Source: Anaerolinea sp. (GTDB lineage: Bacteria; Chloroflexota; Anaerolineae; Anaerolineales; Anaerolineaceae). From it: a stretch of 64,000 nt of DNA. A program made the position numbers and the translations under genes. Every line of letters begins with the position of its first letter. Within the stretch, counting starts at the first letter, position 1. Positions 18,801-25,165 of the stretch are shown here, piece by piece. A model generated the notes under the pieces. It was given only the letters and a program-made list of their open reading frames with translations, made no database searches and had not been told where the DNA came from. The stretch lies in NCBI GenBank assembly GCA_013824865.1, contig PNON01000001.1:39291-103290 (forward strand). Reading direction: 5' to 3'.

Positions 18801-18900
18801 TGATACCATCTTCAGTAAACTTGAAGCAGCGTTTTGGTTCTTCAAATGGAGAGTTGATAACCGGATTTTCAATAACTACTTGAGGCATATTCACCACCAT
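15850..18900 (-). CDS. Type III restriction enzyme Res subunit (DEAD/DEAH helicase-nuclease)
   Basis: This 1016-residue superfamily 2 helicase-nuclease pairs with Mod. Walker A MATGSGKT is at about 164-171, then the DEAH-like box INDEAHHCY, YDLSATPF (motif III) and QVVGRGLRRRSY (motif VI). The C-terminus YTPDYIVKI ... LVLEVSGEA ... ARNLWVPAINNFG resembles the PD-(D/E)xK nuclease of the BPTD_3080-like Res subgroup. Met5 (18888) is an alternative start with a better upstream ggtggtg. It is the first gene of the operon behind a perfect TATAAT box. Full length, with no sign of decay. Confidence 0.92.
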   Translation of the reverse strand: MVVNMPQVVIENPVINSPFEEPKRCFKFTEDGITDEITSHRRISTYFVPIPKAKKKGSHQLEFETEWTMDRVKENKFINEVRGRVGLWRKGGYQGITSTTHKLLDYWSLNGRERRLFFCQIEAMETIIYLTEVATKYGDQHLLDTIKIANKEANPKLIRLAMKMATGSGKTLVMAMLIAWQILNKQANPQDAHFSDTFLIVTPGITIRDRLRVLMPSDPQNYYRLHDLVPPDLMGELGKGKFVITNFHAFKPRETIEAGRLTKGILNQNGGVFTENPGQMVRRVCREFGNKRNIIIINDEAHHCYRRKPEEEKAEEDEVLKGDEKKEAEKRNEEARIWISGLEAVAEKIGIRALYDLSATPFFLKGSGYKEGTLFPWVVSDFSLIDAIESGIVKVPRVPVSDNAMTGEQPIYRDIWSRIRDQLPRRGRVIQAGSSEPKLPPALEGALQSLYDNYQKYFQAWNGDTDARERGMTPPVFIVVCNNTSVSKLVFDYISGWEKQLDDGTSTWVPGKLGLFSNVEHNLPLIRLNTILIDSGQLESGEGMSDDYKKLMSVQIEEFKSDYRQRFEGRDANDLTDEDLLREVMNTVGKSGKLGEHVRCVVSVSMLTEGWDANTVTHILGVRAFGTQLLCEQVVGRGLRRRSYAVADHVLDILGEKITIEGFDPEYAEVYGVPFSFIPTSGSSSNPKPPKNLTHVQALEERIRCEITFPRVTGYRYDFETEKLQVDFKPESHYALTTQDMATETELSDVMGVAELHDLYGYKDRRLQEVDFQLAKLVCEQYLTDGEGKTKPWLFPQVREITRQWRETCLTCKDDTFPQLLLFSRNQHRAAGKIANAILGGIAGNKTLLPILRNYDEIGSTRFVSFDTAKPVYTTDPLKCHVSHVVADTESWEQKVAQSLEEMDEVECYVKNHNLGFNIPYILDGEPHEYTPDYIVKIILPHGGNGQGGFLNLVLEVSGEALEVKGIKVDTARNLWVPAINNFGKFGRWAFLEVKDPWDLKNTISAFLESRISIRN

Positions 18901-18930
18901 GCGAGATTGTTGTTTAACCCGCTAAAATTA

Positions 18931-18959
18931 ATTATACAAGAACATGCAATTATTCCCAA
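18931..18959 (-). promoter_or_regulatory. Promoter of the res-TM-TIR-AlbA_2-mod operon
   Basis: On the minus strand a TATAAT -10 box lies 17 nt downstream of TTGGGA, a 4/6 match to the -35 consensus. Transcription would start about 25-35 nt before the res start codons. No other good promoter was noticed in the short gaps between the five genes. Confidence 0.65.
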
Positions 18960-18992
18960 ACAAATTTGTCATTCATTATTTCCAAATCTACC

Positions 18993-19271
18993 TCAGTACG
19001 TAGTCTCCTGTCCCATCATCCGCTGCTGTATCCATTTTTCGCTGCGGCCGTGTTTTTGCCAGGTTTCCCTGGTGCGGTTAAGAGACCGGGCAGGGTCCAC
19101 CATTTCTTGCATGCGTTCATAGCCGACCTTCGCCAGCCAGAGGTTGGTCGGTTCAGCTTTGGGGCTGGGCACAGATTGGATCAATCGCAGCAAAATTTCC
19201 GGGTCAGTGACATCGGTCAATCGTAATTTTCCATCAACTGCTAACATTTTCAACTGGTGACAATTTGTCAC
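18993..19271 (-). pseudogene. Remnant of a Bro-N/DinD-like protein
   Basis: The 92-residue reading frame contains LRLTDVTDPEILLRLIQSVPSPKAEP and LWLAKVGYERMQEM...SEKWIQQRMMGQET. These are internal segments of longer Bro-N/DNA-damage-inducible protein D-like proteins. The N-terminal Bro-N core and the whole C-terminal half are missing, and the frame stops just after GQET. It is therefore most likely a decayed fragment directly upstream of the res promoter. A functional short protein cannot be excluded. Confidence 0.6.
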
Positions 19272-19592
19272 CGACTGACTGCCTTGTAAATGTTATTGGT
19301 TATTCATCATAAAGCCTGCGGATATTAGTTCCTTCAAAAATTACCAGGTCTTTCTGCATTGATTCTCCCTCTTATTAATGATGATCGCGCCGGTGTTAAA
19401 AGTGCAATACTTTGTAATTGTTTTTCTGGTTTGTGCGGGTTTGGTGCAATATAAATTAACCTTTAACCGTCCTACAGTGGTTAATTTTGCAATCTCGGTC
19501 AGGCTCCTCAGCGATGTTGAGTTTAGATAGGTTTATAGGGGTGACATATCAAACTAGAAGGGAAGAATGGTTGGTGACGATCGATTCATTAC
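19272..19592. other. Intergenic region upstream of the toxin-antitoxin operon
   Basis: No coding frame or RNA gene is supported in these 320 nt. It separates the minus-strand defence operon and Bro-like remnant from the plus-strand toxin-antitoxin pair, and may contain further decayed sequence. Confidence 0.5.
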
Positions 19593-19631
19593 TTGTGTAC
19601 AATGTGTACATAGGGTATACTATGTACACAT
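19593..19631 (+). promoter_or_regulatory. Promoter and palindromic operator of the toxin-antitoxin operon
   Basis: TTGTGT (-35, 19593-19598) and TATACT (-10, 19616-19621) are spaced by 17 nt. A 12-bp perfect inverted repeat, atgtgtacatag / ctatgtacacat with 6 nt between (19602-19631), covers the spacer and the -10 box. An extra gtgtac half-site lies at 19595-19600. This is the expected arrangement for autorepression by a Phd/YefM antitoxin, alone or bound to its toxin. The start codon follows 9 nt later. Confidence 0.8.
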
Positions 19632-19640
19632 GGAGAGAAA

Positions 19641-19916
19641 ATGAATAATTATACGGTCAATACCAGAGATGTGCGCAACCGGCTGCGTGAAGTGCTGGAT
19701 AGTGTCTACCTGCAGGATAAGGATGTGGTCATCGAGCGTAATGGCAAAGCCATTGCCGCCATCATTCCAGTGGAAGACTACCTGGCGCTACAGGAGGAGT
19801 TGGAAGACTTGCGTGCCGGACGTGTTGCTGACCTTGCATATACCAGCTGGAAAAACCAGCCTCAAAATGCTGTTACCCTGCAAGATTTCGAAGCCAGTTT
19901 GAAAAGAGATGAGTGA
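19641..19916 (+). CDS. Type II toxin-antitoxin antitoxin, Phd/YefM family
   Basis: This 91-residue protein has a Phd/YefM N-terminal DNA-binding fold: NNYTVNTRDVRNRLREVLDSV, then KDVVIERNGKAIAAIIPVEDYLAL. The acidic C-terminus (LQDFEASLKRDE) would wrap the toxin. It neutralises the downstream RelE-type toxin and likely represses the operon through the adjacent palindrome. Its last 8 nt overlap the toxin gene. Confidence 0.9.
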   Translation: MNNYTVNTRDVRNRLREVLDSVYLQDKDVVIERNGKAIAAIIPVEDYLALQEELEDLRAGRVADLAYTSWKNQPQNAVTLQDFEASLKRDE

Positions 19917-20187
19917 AGTTCGCTGGCAGGTAAGGCTTCTCAAAGGACCGCAGAAAATCCTGCGCAAGCTGCCGGCAGATGCTCGCAACCGGCTGCTTGT
20001 GGTTTTACATCAGCTTGAGGTTAATGCCTATCCAGAAGGTTGTAAGAAACTCACCGGTTATGAGCATTTTTACCGCATCCGCGCGGGAGATTGGCGCATT
20101 ATTTACAGCGTAGAATCGGGTGAATTGGTCATCCTCGTATTGGAAATTGGGGCTCGTGGTGGAGTCTATAAGAATTTAGAAAAGTAG
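19909..20187 (+). CDS. Type II toxin-antitoxin toxin, RelE/ParE family
   Basis: This 92-residue basic protein has the RelE/ParE pattern: VRLLKGPQKILRKLPADARNRLL, then GCKKLTGYEHFYRIRAGDWRIIYSVE and a C-terminal EIGARGGVYKNL. The YRIRAGDWRIIY core with its Arg residues is typical of ribosome-dependent RelE mRNA interferases. It starts inside the antitoxin gene, so translation is coupled. It appears intact. Confidence 0.9.
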   Translation: MSEVRWQVRLLKGPQKILRKLPADARNRLLVVLHQLEVNAYPEGCKKLTGYEHFYRIRAGDWRIIYSVESGELVILVLEIGARGGVYKNLEK

Positions 20188-20386
20188 AATTCCATTAAGC
20201 AATGGAATGATATTCATTAGGCACTTGTACATTGAGAATCGAGAATGGAAAACCGGGGTAAGAAGGTCAAAAGCCAGATGGGTGGAGAATGGGGATAAAG
20301 GAGGTAAAACAGGCGGGCACATAATTACACAGATGGACATTCATGTACAGGGTGGACAAAACATGCCCGTAAATGATGCAGGTATT

Positions 20387-20408
20387 GGGTGGACACACCG
20401 GTCCACCC
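20387..20408. repeat. Short intergenic palindrome
   Basis: An 8-bp perfect stem gggtggac / gtccaccc with a 6-nt loop is followed by ctacgatgtg. It lies between the toxin gene and the convergent SPT-like gene and could act as a bidirectional transcription end. The track ORF 20207..20419 covering it shows no protein homology. Confidence 0.5.
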
Positions 20409-20442
20409 CTACGATGTGAATGTGCAAATTGAACAGGTCGAA

Positions 20443-21621
20443 TTAGATCACGCCGAGCTTTTTGCCGACTTTAGCGAAGGTATCCAGCACCTTATCGAGT
20501 TGTGCATCAGTGTGGGTGGCCATGTAGCTGGTGCGCAACAACTGGCGCCCGGGAGCCACAGCCGGTGAGATGACCGGGTTGACGAAGATGCCTTCGTCAA
20601 ACAGGGTCTTCCACATCAGGAAGGTCATGTCGTTATCGCCGATGATGATGGGAACGACCGGGGTGACCGAGTTACCAATATCAAAGCCCAGAGACTTATA
20701 GCCTTTGCGCATCTTATCCGCGTTGGCAAGGACGCGCGCGGGGCGGTCTGGCTCTTCGTGCATGACATGCAGGGCAGCCAGGGCAGCGGCGGTATTGGCA
20801 GGCGGGATGCTGGCGCTGAAGATGACCGAGCGGGCAAAATGCTTGATGTATGAAATGACATCCGTGTCACCGGCGATGAAACCGCCCAGGGAGGCAAAAG
20901 ATTTGCTGAAGGTGGACATGATGAGATCAACATCATTTGTGACACCGAAATGCGCCACCGTGCCGCGTCCGCCGCCCATCACGCCCATGCCGTGGGCATC
21001 ATCCACCATCAGGCGGGCGCCATATTTTTTCATCAGTGGGATCATCTGTGGCAGCGGAGCCAGGTCGCCTTCCATGCTGAAGAGGCCGTCCACTACCACC
21101 AGCTTGCCGATATTCTCAGGGATGGATTGGAGGGTACGTTCGAGGTGGTCCATGTCGTTGTGGACATAGCGCTCGATCTTGCCATAGCCCAATCGGGCGC
21201 CATCCACGATGCTGGCATGGTCATCTTTATCGAGGATCACTACATCACCGCGGCCGACCAGGGCGCTGATGGTTCCCAGGTTGACCTGCATGCCAGTAGA
21301 AAAGATGAGCGTGGCTTCTTTACCGACCCACTCGGCCAGCTCGTGTTCCAACTGCTCGTGCAGTTCAAGCGTACCATTCAAGAAGCGGGAGCCGGTGCAG
21401 GAGGTGCCAAAGCGCTTGATGGCTTCTATGGCGGCTTCCTTGACTTTCGGGTGGGTGGTGAGACCCAGGTAGTTATTGGAACCGCACATGATGAGGCGGT
21501 GACCTTTGAACACTGCTTCGGTGCCCTCGTTCTCAGTCAGAGGGATGAAGTAGGGATAAATACCGGTTGCCTTGGCGTTCTTTACATCCAAAAAATCGTT
21601 GCACTTCTGAAAGATATCCAT
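20443..21621 (-). CDS. Alpha-oxoamine synthase, serine palmitoyltransferase-like
   Basis: This is a 392-residue PLP enzyme that condenses an amino acid with an acyl-CoA. Key features are H135 in KDDHASIVDG, DDAH at 207-210, and the PLP lysine K240 in MSTFSKS. The C-terminal part (LMWKTLFDEGIFVNPV..PAV, then LLRTSYMATHT, ending KKLGVI) resembles bacterial serine palmitoyltransferase more than 2-amino-3-ketobutyrate ligase or BioF, as judged from memory of the Sphingomonas enzyme. The upstream SDR looks like 3-ketodihydrosphingosine reductase, the next enzyme in sphingoid base synthesis, which strengthens the assignment. BioF or Kbl activity remains possible. Confidence 0.78.
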   Translation of the reverse strand: MDIFQKCNDFLDVKNAKATGIYPYFIPLTENEGTEAVFKGHRLIMCGSNNYLGLTTHPKVKEAAIEAIKRFGTSCTGSRFLNGTLELHEQLEHELAEWVGKEATLIFSTGMQVNLGTISALVGRGDVVILDKDDHASIVDGARLGYGKIERYVHNDMDHLERTLQSIPENIGKLVVVDGLFSMEGDLAPLPQMIPLMKKYGARLMVDDAHGMGVMGGGRGTVAHFGVTNDVDLIMSTFSKSFASLGGFIAGDTDVISYIKHFARSVIFSASIPPANTAAALAALHVMHEEPDRPARVLANADKMRKGYKSLGFDIGNSVTPVVPIIIGDNDMTFLMWKTLFDEGIFVNPVISPAVAPGRQLLRTSYMATHTDAQLDKVLDTFAKVGKKLGVI

Positions 21622-21646
21622 GATAAAACCTCCAATAATAAAATAA

Positions 21647-22486
21647 TTACTGACGCCGTTTCATAATTCGGCGGATGGCATTTTTGACTTCCATATCCAT
21701 GACCACATAAGTGAAGTCACCCAGAATGGAGGTGAGGGTGTAATAAAACCAGCTCTGGAAACCGGGCAGGATGGTGTAGCGACCTTTGCGCATGTCTTTA
21801 ACGATGACGCTGGCCACTTTTTCGGCGGTGAGCACGCCAGCGTTATCAGCAAGTTCCTTGGTGATGGCAGGCTTCAAGTCCTTTTCAAATGCCAATTGGG
21901 GGGTGAGCGTATCGGGTGGGAATACGACCGATACCTGCACACCACGCGGTTTCAGCTCCGCGCGCAGCACATCAGAAAATCCGCGCACGGCATATTTGGA
22001 GGCACCGTACCCACTATAGCCGTAAGTGCCGATGAAACCAGCCATTGAAGAGATGTTGACGATCCAGCCGCTGCCGCGCTTGAGCATCCCGTTCACAAAG
22101 GCACGGGTCACATACACCGTGCCCAGGTAGTTGATATTCACCAGGTCGCGGAAGATCTCCGGCGCAAGGGTGGAGAACTTGCCGGGGTAGGTGATGCCGG
22201 CTGAGTTGATGAGAAAATCGGGGGTGCCATGTTCCTGCTCGTATTTTGCCAGGGCGGGCATGACCTTCTCCAGGTCGGAGACATCGCCGGCGACCAGGCG
22301 CAGTTGCTGGGCAGGGTTGACAAAATGGGAGCGGATCTCGTCCGCGGCTAGGTGAAGCTGATGATTGCGGCGGGCCATGATAGCAATATCCGCGCCCTGG
22401 CTGGCAAGCAGATTGGCCAGCGCCAGGCCGATGCCGCTGGAGCCACCGGTGATGAAAACGTGTTTAGCTGAGAAGTTTAATTTCAT
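21647..22486 (-). CDS. Short-chain dehydrogenase, 3-ketodihydrosphingosine reductase-like
   Basis: This is a 279-residue classical SDR. The cofactor motif TGGSSGIG is at 13-20, NSAG at 94-97, a catalytic Ser in NISS (about 146-147), and YGASK (Y160, K164). The opening KHVFITGGSSGIGLALA and the hydrophobic C-terminal region (SWFYYTLTSILGDFTYVV) resemble eukaryotic KDSR/FVT1, which is membrane-associated and reduces 3-ketosphinganine with NADPH. It precedes the SPT-like gene by 25 nt on the same strand. Other SDR substrates are possible, so the call relies on the pair. Confidence 0.72.
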   Translation of the reverse strand: MKLNFSAKHVFITGGSSGIGLALANLLASQGADIAIMARRNHQLHLAADEIRSHFVNPAQQLRLVAGDVSDLEKVMPALAKYEQEHGTPDFLINSAGITYPGKFSTLAPEIFRDLVNINYLGTVYVTRAFVNGMLKRGSGWIVNISSMAGFIGTYGYSGYGASKYAVRGFSDVLRAELKPRGVQVSVVFPPDTLTPQLAFEKDLKPAITKELADNAGVLTAEKVASVIVKDMRKGRYTILPGFQSWFYYTLTSILGDFTYVVMDMEVKNAIRRIMKRRQ

Positions 22487-22577
22487 GGTTTATATAGTAT
22501 ACGATAAGAAAGGATTGATAAAGATAGCCTATTATAGTTTATAAATTTTTATTGATAGAAATTAGTCACTCATAAAC

Positions 22578-22608
22578 AACGAACCTCCCTATCAAAGGAA
22601 GGTTCGTT
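22578..22608 (-). terminator. Candidate terminator of the cytochrome operon
   Basis: A 9-bp stem aacgaacct / aggttcgtt encloses a 13-nt loop just after the extended stop of the cytochrome b/c gene. Minus-strand downstream sequence is gtttatg, only weakly T-rich, so strength is uncertain. Confidence 0.45.
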
Positions 22609-22616
22609 GATCGAAT

Positions 22617-22758
22617 CTACTTTTCTGGCGCGCCGGCCAGTATCCAGGCTTTCAAGGCATCCAGCTCTTCAAGCGAGAGCTGCCCGGGGTGGCCGCCGGC
22701 TTCCATGATCTGGATAACCAGGCTGGCAGCCGGGTCACCAATGGTAAAGGCTTGCCCT
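22617..22758 (-). pseudogene. Out-of-frame remainder of the cytochrome c domain
   Basis: Reading the minus strand one frame over from the stop at 22761 gives AKGQAFTIGDPAASLV, then QLSLEELDALKAWILAGAPEK and a stop at 22619-22617. This is the typical C-terminus of a small cytochrome c domain. Removing one G in ggtggctaaa joins it in frame to the preceding ORF (..NG-AKGQ..). It is either a true frameshift or an assembly error. Confidence 0.75.
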
Positions 22759-23799
22759 TTAGCCACCATTCACCGCGTCCGCGTAAGTGGCCAGGGATAA
22801 ATCGCCAGAAGCGCCGTGACACATTCCGCATTTCTGCTGCATCAAAACGCCGATTCCTCCATCCCAGGTGGTGAGGTCAAGGTCGGTTTCCTGAGGTTTA
22901 TTGGGGTTCATATTCAGGGTTACAACAGTGGGCGTGGCAGTGGGTATGGGTGTCGGGATGCTGGTGGCGAGGACCTGAACCTGTTCAGCCGGTGGCAAGG
23001 TGGAGATGGCAGTAGTCTCAACCGTGACGAAGAAATAGATGCCGACCAGGGAAGCGAGGGAGAACACTGCAGCTATTGGAAAGAAAATAGAGCGGCGTTT
23101 CTTGATGACTTCAGGTGGAAAGGAGAATTTTCCGACCCCGGCTTTGATTTTTTCCAGCTCCAGGGCGTGATCTTCTTCCATCTCGTGGTGTTCTAGTTTG
23201 CCGTTGAATATGGATTTATTGAAGCGCTTGGAGTGAACATGGTAGAAGTGCCAGACGAGGATAGCCAGCACTGCCAGCACGGATTCACCGCCGTGGGCAG
23301 CTTTGGCTGCCGGGATGAAGACACCGGGCAGGAGATGGGCAGTCACGATCGGGTTCCAAAGCATGAAACCTGTGATGGCCATCACTGCGCCGCCCCACAT
23401 CAATGCCCAGTATTCAGCTTTCTCATCGAATGTGTAACGGCCTTGTTTTGGGCGGGATTTTTTCAGCCCGAAATTGTAACCAAAAGCCTGGATGCCATCT
23501 TTTACATCTTTAATGCCGGGAAGCATGGTCATTTCTGCGCATTCCACATAGGATTTGTAACCGATCAACACGAAATGGTAGATGATCTCGAACAGGAAGA
23601 TGGTGGCGGACACGCGGTGAATGATGCGCATCGCACTGATACCGCCAAATACCTGGATCAGCCATAGGGAAATATCCACGTTGATATATTTCTGCACCAG
23701 GCCAGTAATGGCGAGGGTGGTAAAAGAAAGGAACAGCAAGAGATGCTCAATACGTTGAGCTACCGGAAAGCGTTCGTAGGAAGAGGGTTTGTCGCTCAT
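22759..23799 (-). CDS. Cytochrome b-type membrane protein with C-terminal c-haem motif (frameshifted 3' end)
   Basis: This 346-residue frame has a b561/formate-dehydrogenase-gamma-like domain with haem-ligand histidines in RIEHLLLFLSF, RIIHRVS, IIYHFVLIG and VWHFYHVHSKRF. A further membrane helix (SIFFPIAAVFSLASLVGIYFF), a Pro/Thr linker and a single c-haem site QKCGMCHG follow. The frame stops at ADAVNGG, in the middle of the cytochrome c domain, and the rest of that domain is found in another frame directly downstream. It overlaps the upstream nonaheme cytochrome by 4 nt (ATGA). Together they look like a quinol-oxidising cytochrome bc pair feeding the secreted multihaem cytochrome. Confidence 0.82.
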   Translation of the reverse strand: MSDKPSSYERFPVAQRIEHLLLFLSFTTLAITGLVQKYINVDISLWLIQVFGGISAMRIIHRVSATIFLFEIIYHFVLIGYKSYVECAEMTMLPGIKDVKDGIQAFGYNFGLKKSRPKQGRYTFDEKAEYWALMWGGAVMAITGFMLWNPIVTAHLLPGVFIPAAKAAHGGESVLAVLAILVWHFYHVHSKRFNKSIFNGKLEHHEMEEDHALELEKIKAGVGKFSFPPEVIKKRRSIFFPIAAVFSLASLVGIYFFVTVETTAISTLPPAEQVQVLATSIPTPIPTATPTVVTLNMNPNKPQETDLDLTTWDGGIGVLMQQKCGMCHGASGDLSLATYADAVNGG

Positions 23800-24995
23800 G
23801 ATTCCTTCACTCCTTTGCGCTTATCGATCAAGCGGCGGATATAGTCGGAAATTACATATAAAGCCATGACACCAATCACCAGCGGGATCATGATCTTATA
23901 AAAGAGATTTACGTAGAATACAAGCGGAGCTTTAGTGGGGCTGGCAGTGTAATGGCTCATCCATGAGGCGGGGAAGTTTTCACTGGCATCCGGGTGACAC
24001 TTCTGGCAGGTCTTCAGCAAATTGCTCTTGATGTGCAGGCCGTTGGCAGGGGCATCTGAACGGGTCATATTATGGACACCATGGCAATCGATACACACCG
24101 GGGTGTTGGTTTGCTGATCGGGGGCTGTTTTTTCAAAGATGGTCACTGTTGTGCCATGGAAGTCTGCGATATAGGTGCTGTTGACTTTGGAGGAAAGACC
24201 ATACTTATCCATTAGTGCTTTATCAGCGTGGCATTTAGAACAAATACCAGGTGAGCGGAGACGGAAGGCATTATCGATGGCGGAAACATTGTGCACGCTG
24301 TGGCAATCTATGCAGGTGGGGGTGTCGATGTTGCCTTCCAGCAGCAGGCTGGATCCGTGCACAGAGCCTTTGTATTGCCCATAGATCTCGTTGTGGCATT
24401 TGGAACAGGTGAGGGGAATATTCACCCGTGCCTCTCCCAGGGTGTTGCCATTCTTATCCACCAGCAGGGTCTGGGTATGCGGATTGTGACAATCGGTGCA
24501 GGCCGGGGCGAGCACATTACCGGCTTCATGAGCCTGCATGTGGATGCTGTCTTTCACAGCAGCATACTGTTCTGCGTGACATTGCTGGCAGGCCTGGGTG
24601 GCTTCAAAACTGAATTCTTTATGAGTATCGATGGTCAACTCAGGATGGGGATAGCCAGTAATGGATATATGGCAAGTGGTGCAGGGTAAACCCTGATTAC
24701 CGTGCACTGTCTGTTGATATAACCCGCCATCAATACTGATCGATAGTTTTTCACCATCGGGGAGAGTTGTGATCAACCCGGGTTTACCATGACATCCCAG
24801 GCAGGCAGAATCTGATAGCTCAGCCGCTGATAATTGGAGATTGTCTGGCGCTTGCGCAAGAGCTGGTCCTGCCACGGCAGTACTATTGGGTAGGAATGCC
24901 GTGCCGATCAACACGAGGGCAATAAAAACCCCTGCGATGATCCAGGGTAAGTGGAATGGGTTTGGATGTTTTCCCTTCATAATTCGATTCTCCAT
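23796..24995 (-). CDS. Membrane-anchored nonaheme cytochrome c
   Basis: This is a 399-residue protein with an N-terminal membrane signal (LPWIIAGVFIALVLIGTAF), nine CxxCH sites (CLGCH, CTTCH, CQQCH, CTDCH, CSKCH, CIDCH, CSKCH, CIDCH, CQKCH), and a C-terminal membrane helix (LFYKIMIPLVIGVMALYVI). It should sit outside the membrane and shuttle electrons. It is translationally coupled to the cytochrome b gene. A comparable pairing of multihaem c with a b-type subunit is known in quinone-linked respiratory complexes. The electron donor and acceptor are unknown. Confidence 0.88.
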   Translation of the reverse strand: MENRIMKGKHPNPFHLPWIIAGVFIALVLIGTAFLPNSTAVAGPALAQAPDNLQLSAAELSDSACLGCHGKPGLITTLPDGEKLSISIDGGLYQQTVHGNQGLPCTTCHISITGYPHPELTIDTHKEFSFEATQACQQCHAEQYAAVKDSIHMQAHEAGNVLAPACTDCHNPHTQTLLVDKNGNTLGEARVNIPLTCSKCHNEIYGQYKGSVHGSSLLLEGNIDTPTCIDCHSVHNVSAIDNAFRLRSPGICSKCHADKALMDKYGLSSKVNSTYIADFHGTTVTIFEKTAPDQQTNTPVCIDCHGVHNMTRSDAPANGLHIKSNLLKTCQKCHPDASENFPASWMSHYTASPTKAPLVFYVNLFYKIMIPLVIGVMALYVISDYIRRLIDKRKGVKES

Positions 24996-25115
24996 GCTTC
25001 AAGATGGAATTATTAAAACTGGATTAATTATAACGAGTTTTACAGATTAATCCTCATAAGAATACAAATCCAGGCAAATTATGACAATAATATGATTTTC
25101 ATCGGGGGAACATAA

Positions 25116-25144
25116 AAAGCGGTGGTTTTTCAGGCCACCGCTTT
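25116..25144 (-). terminator. Intrinsic terminator of the decaheme lipoprotein gene
   Basis: A perfect 10-bp stem aaagcggtgg / ccaccgcttt has a 9-nt loop. On the minus strand the second arm runs into tttttatg, giving a T tract. It lies 22 nt after the stop codon. Confidence 0.8.
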
Positions 25145-25165
25145 GTACAGCAGAAAGGCATAAAA

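Noticed and set aside
20207-20419. 70-residue ORF after the toxin gene
   Set aside because: No homology is seen, it contains an intergenic palindrome, and composition looks non-coding.
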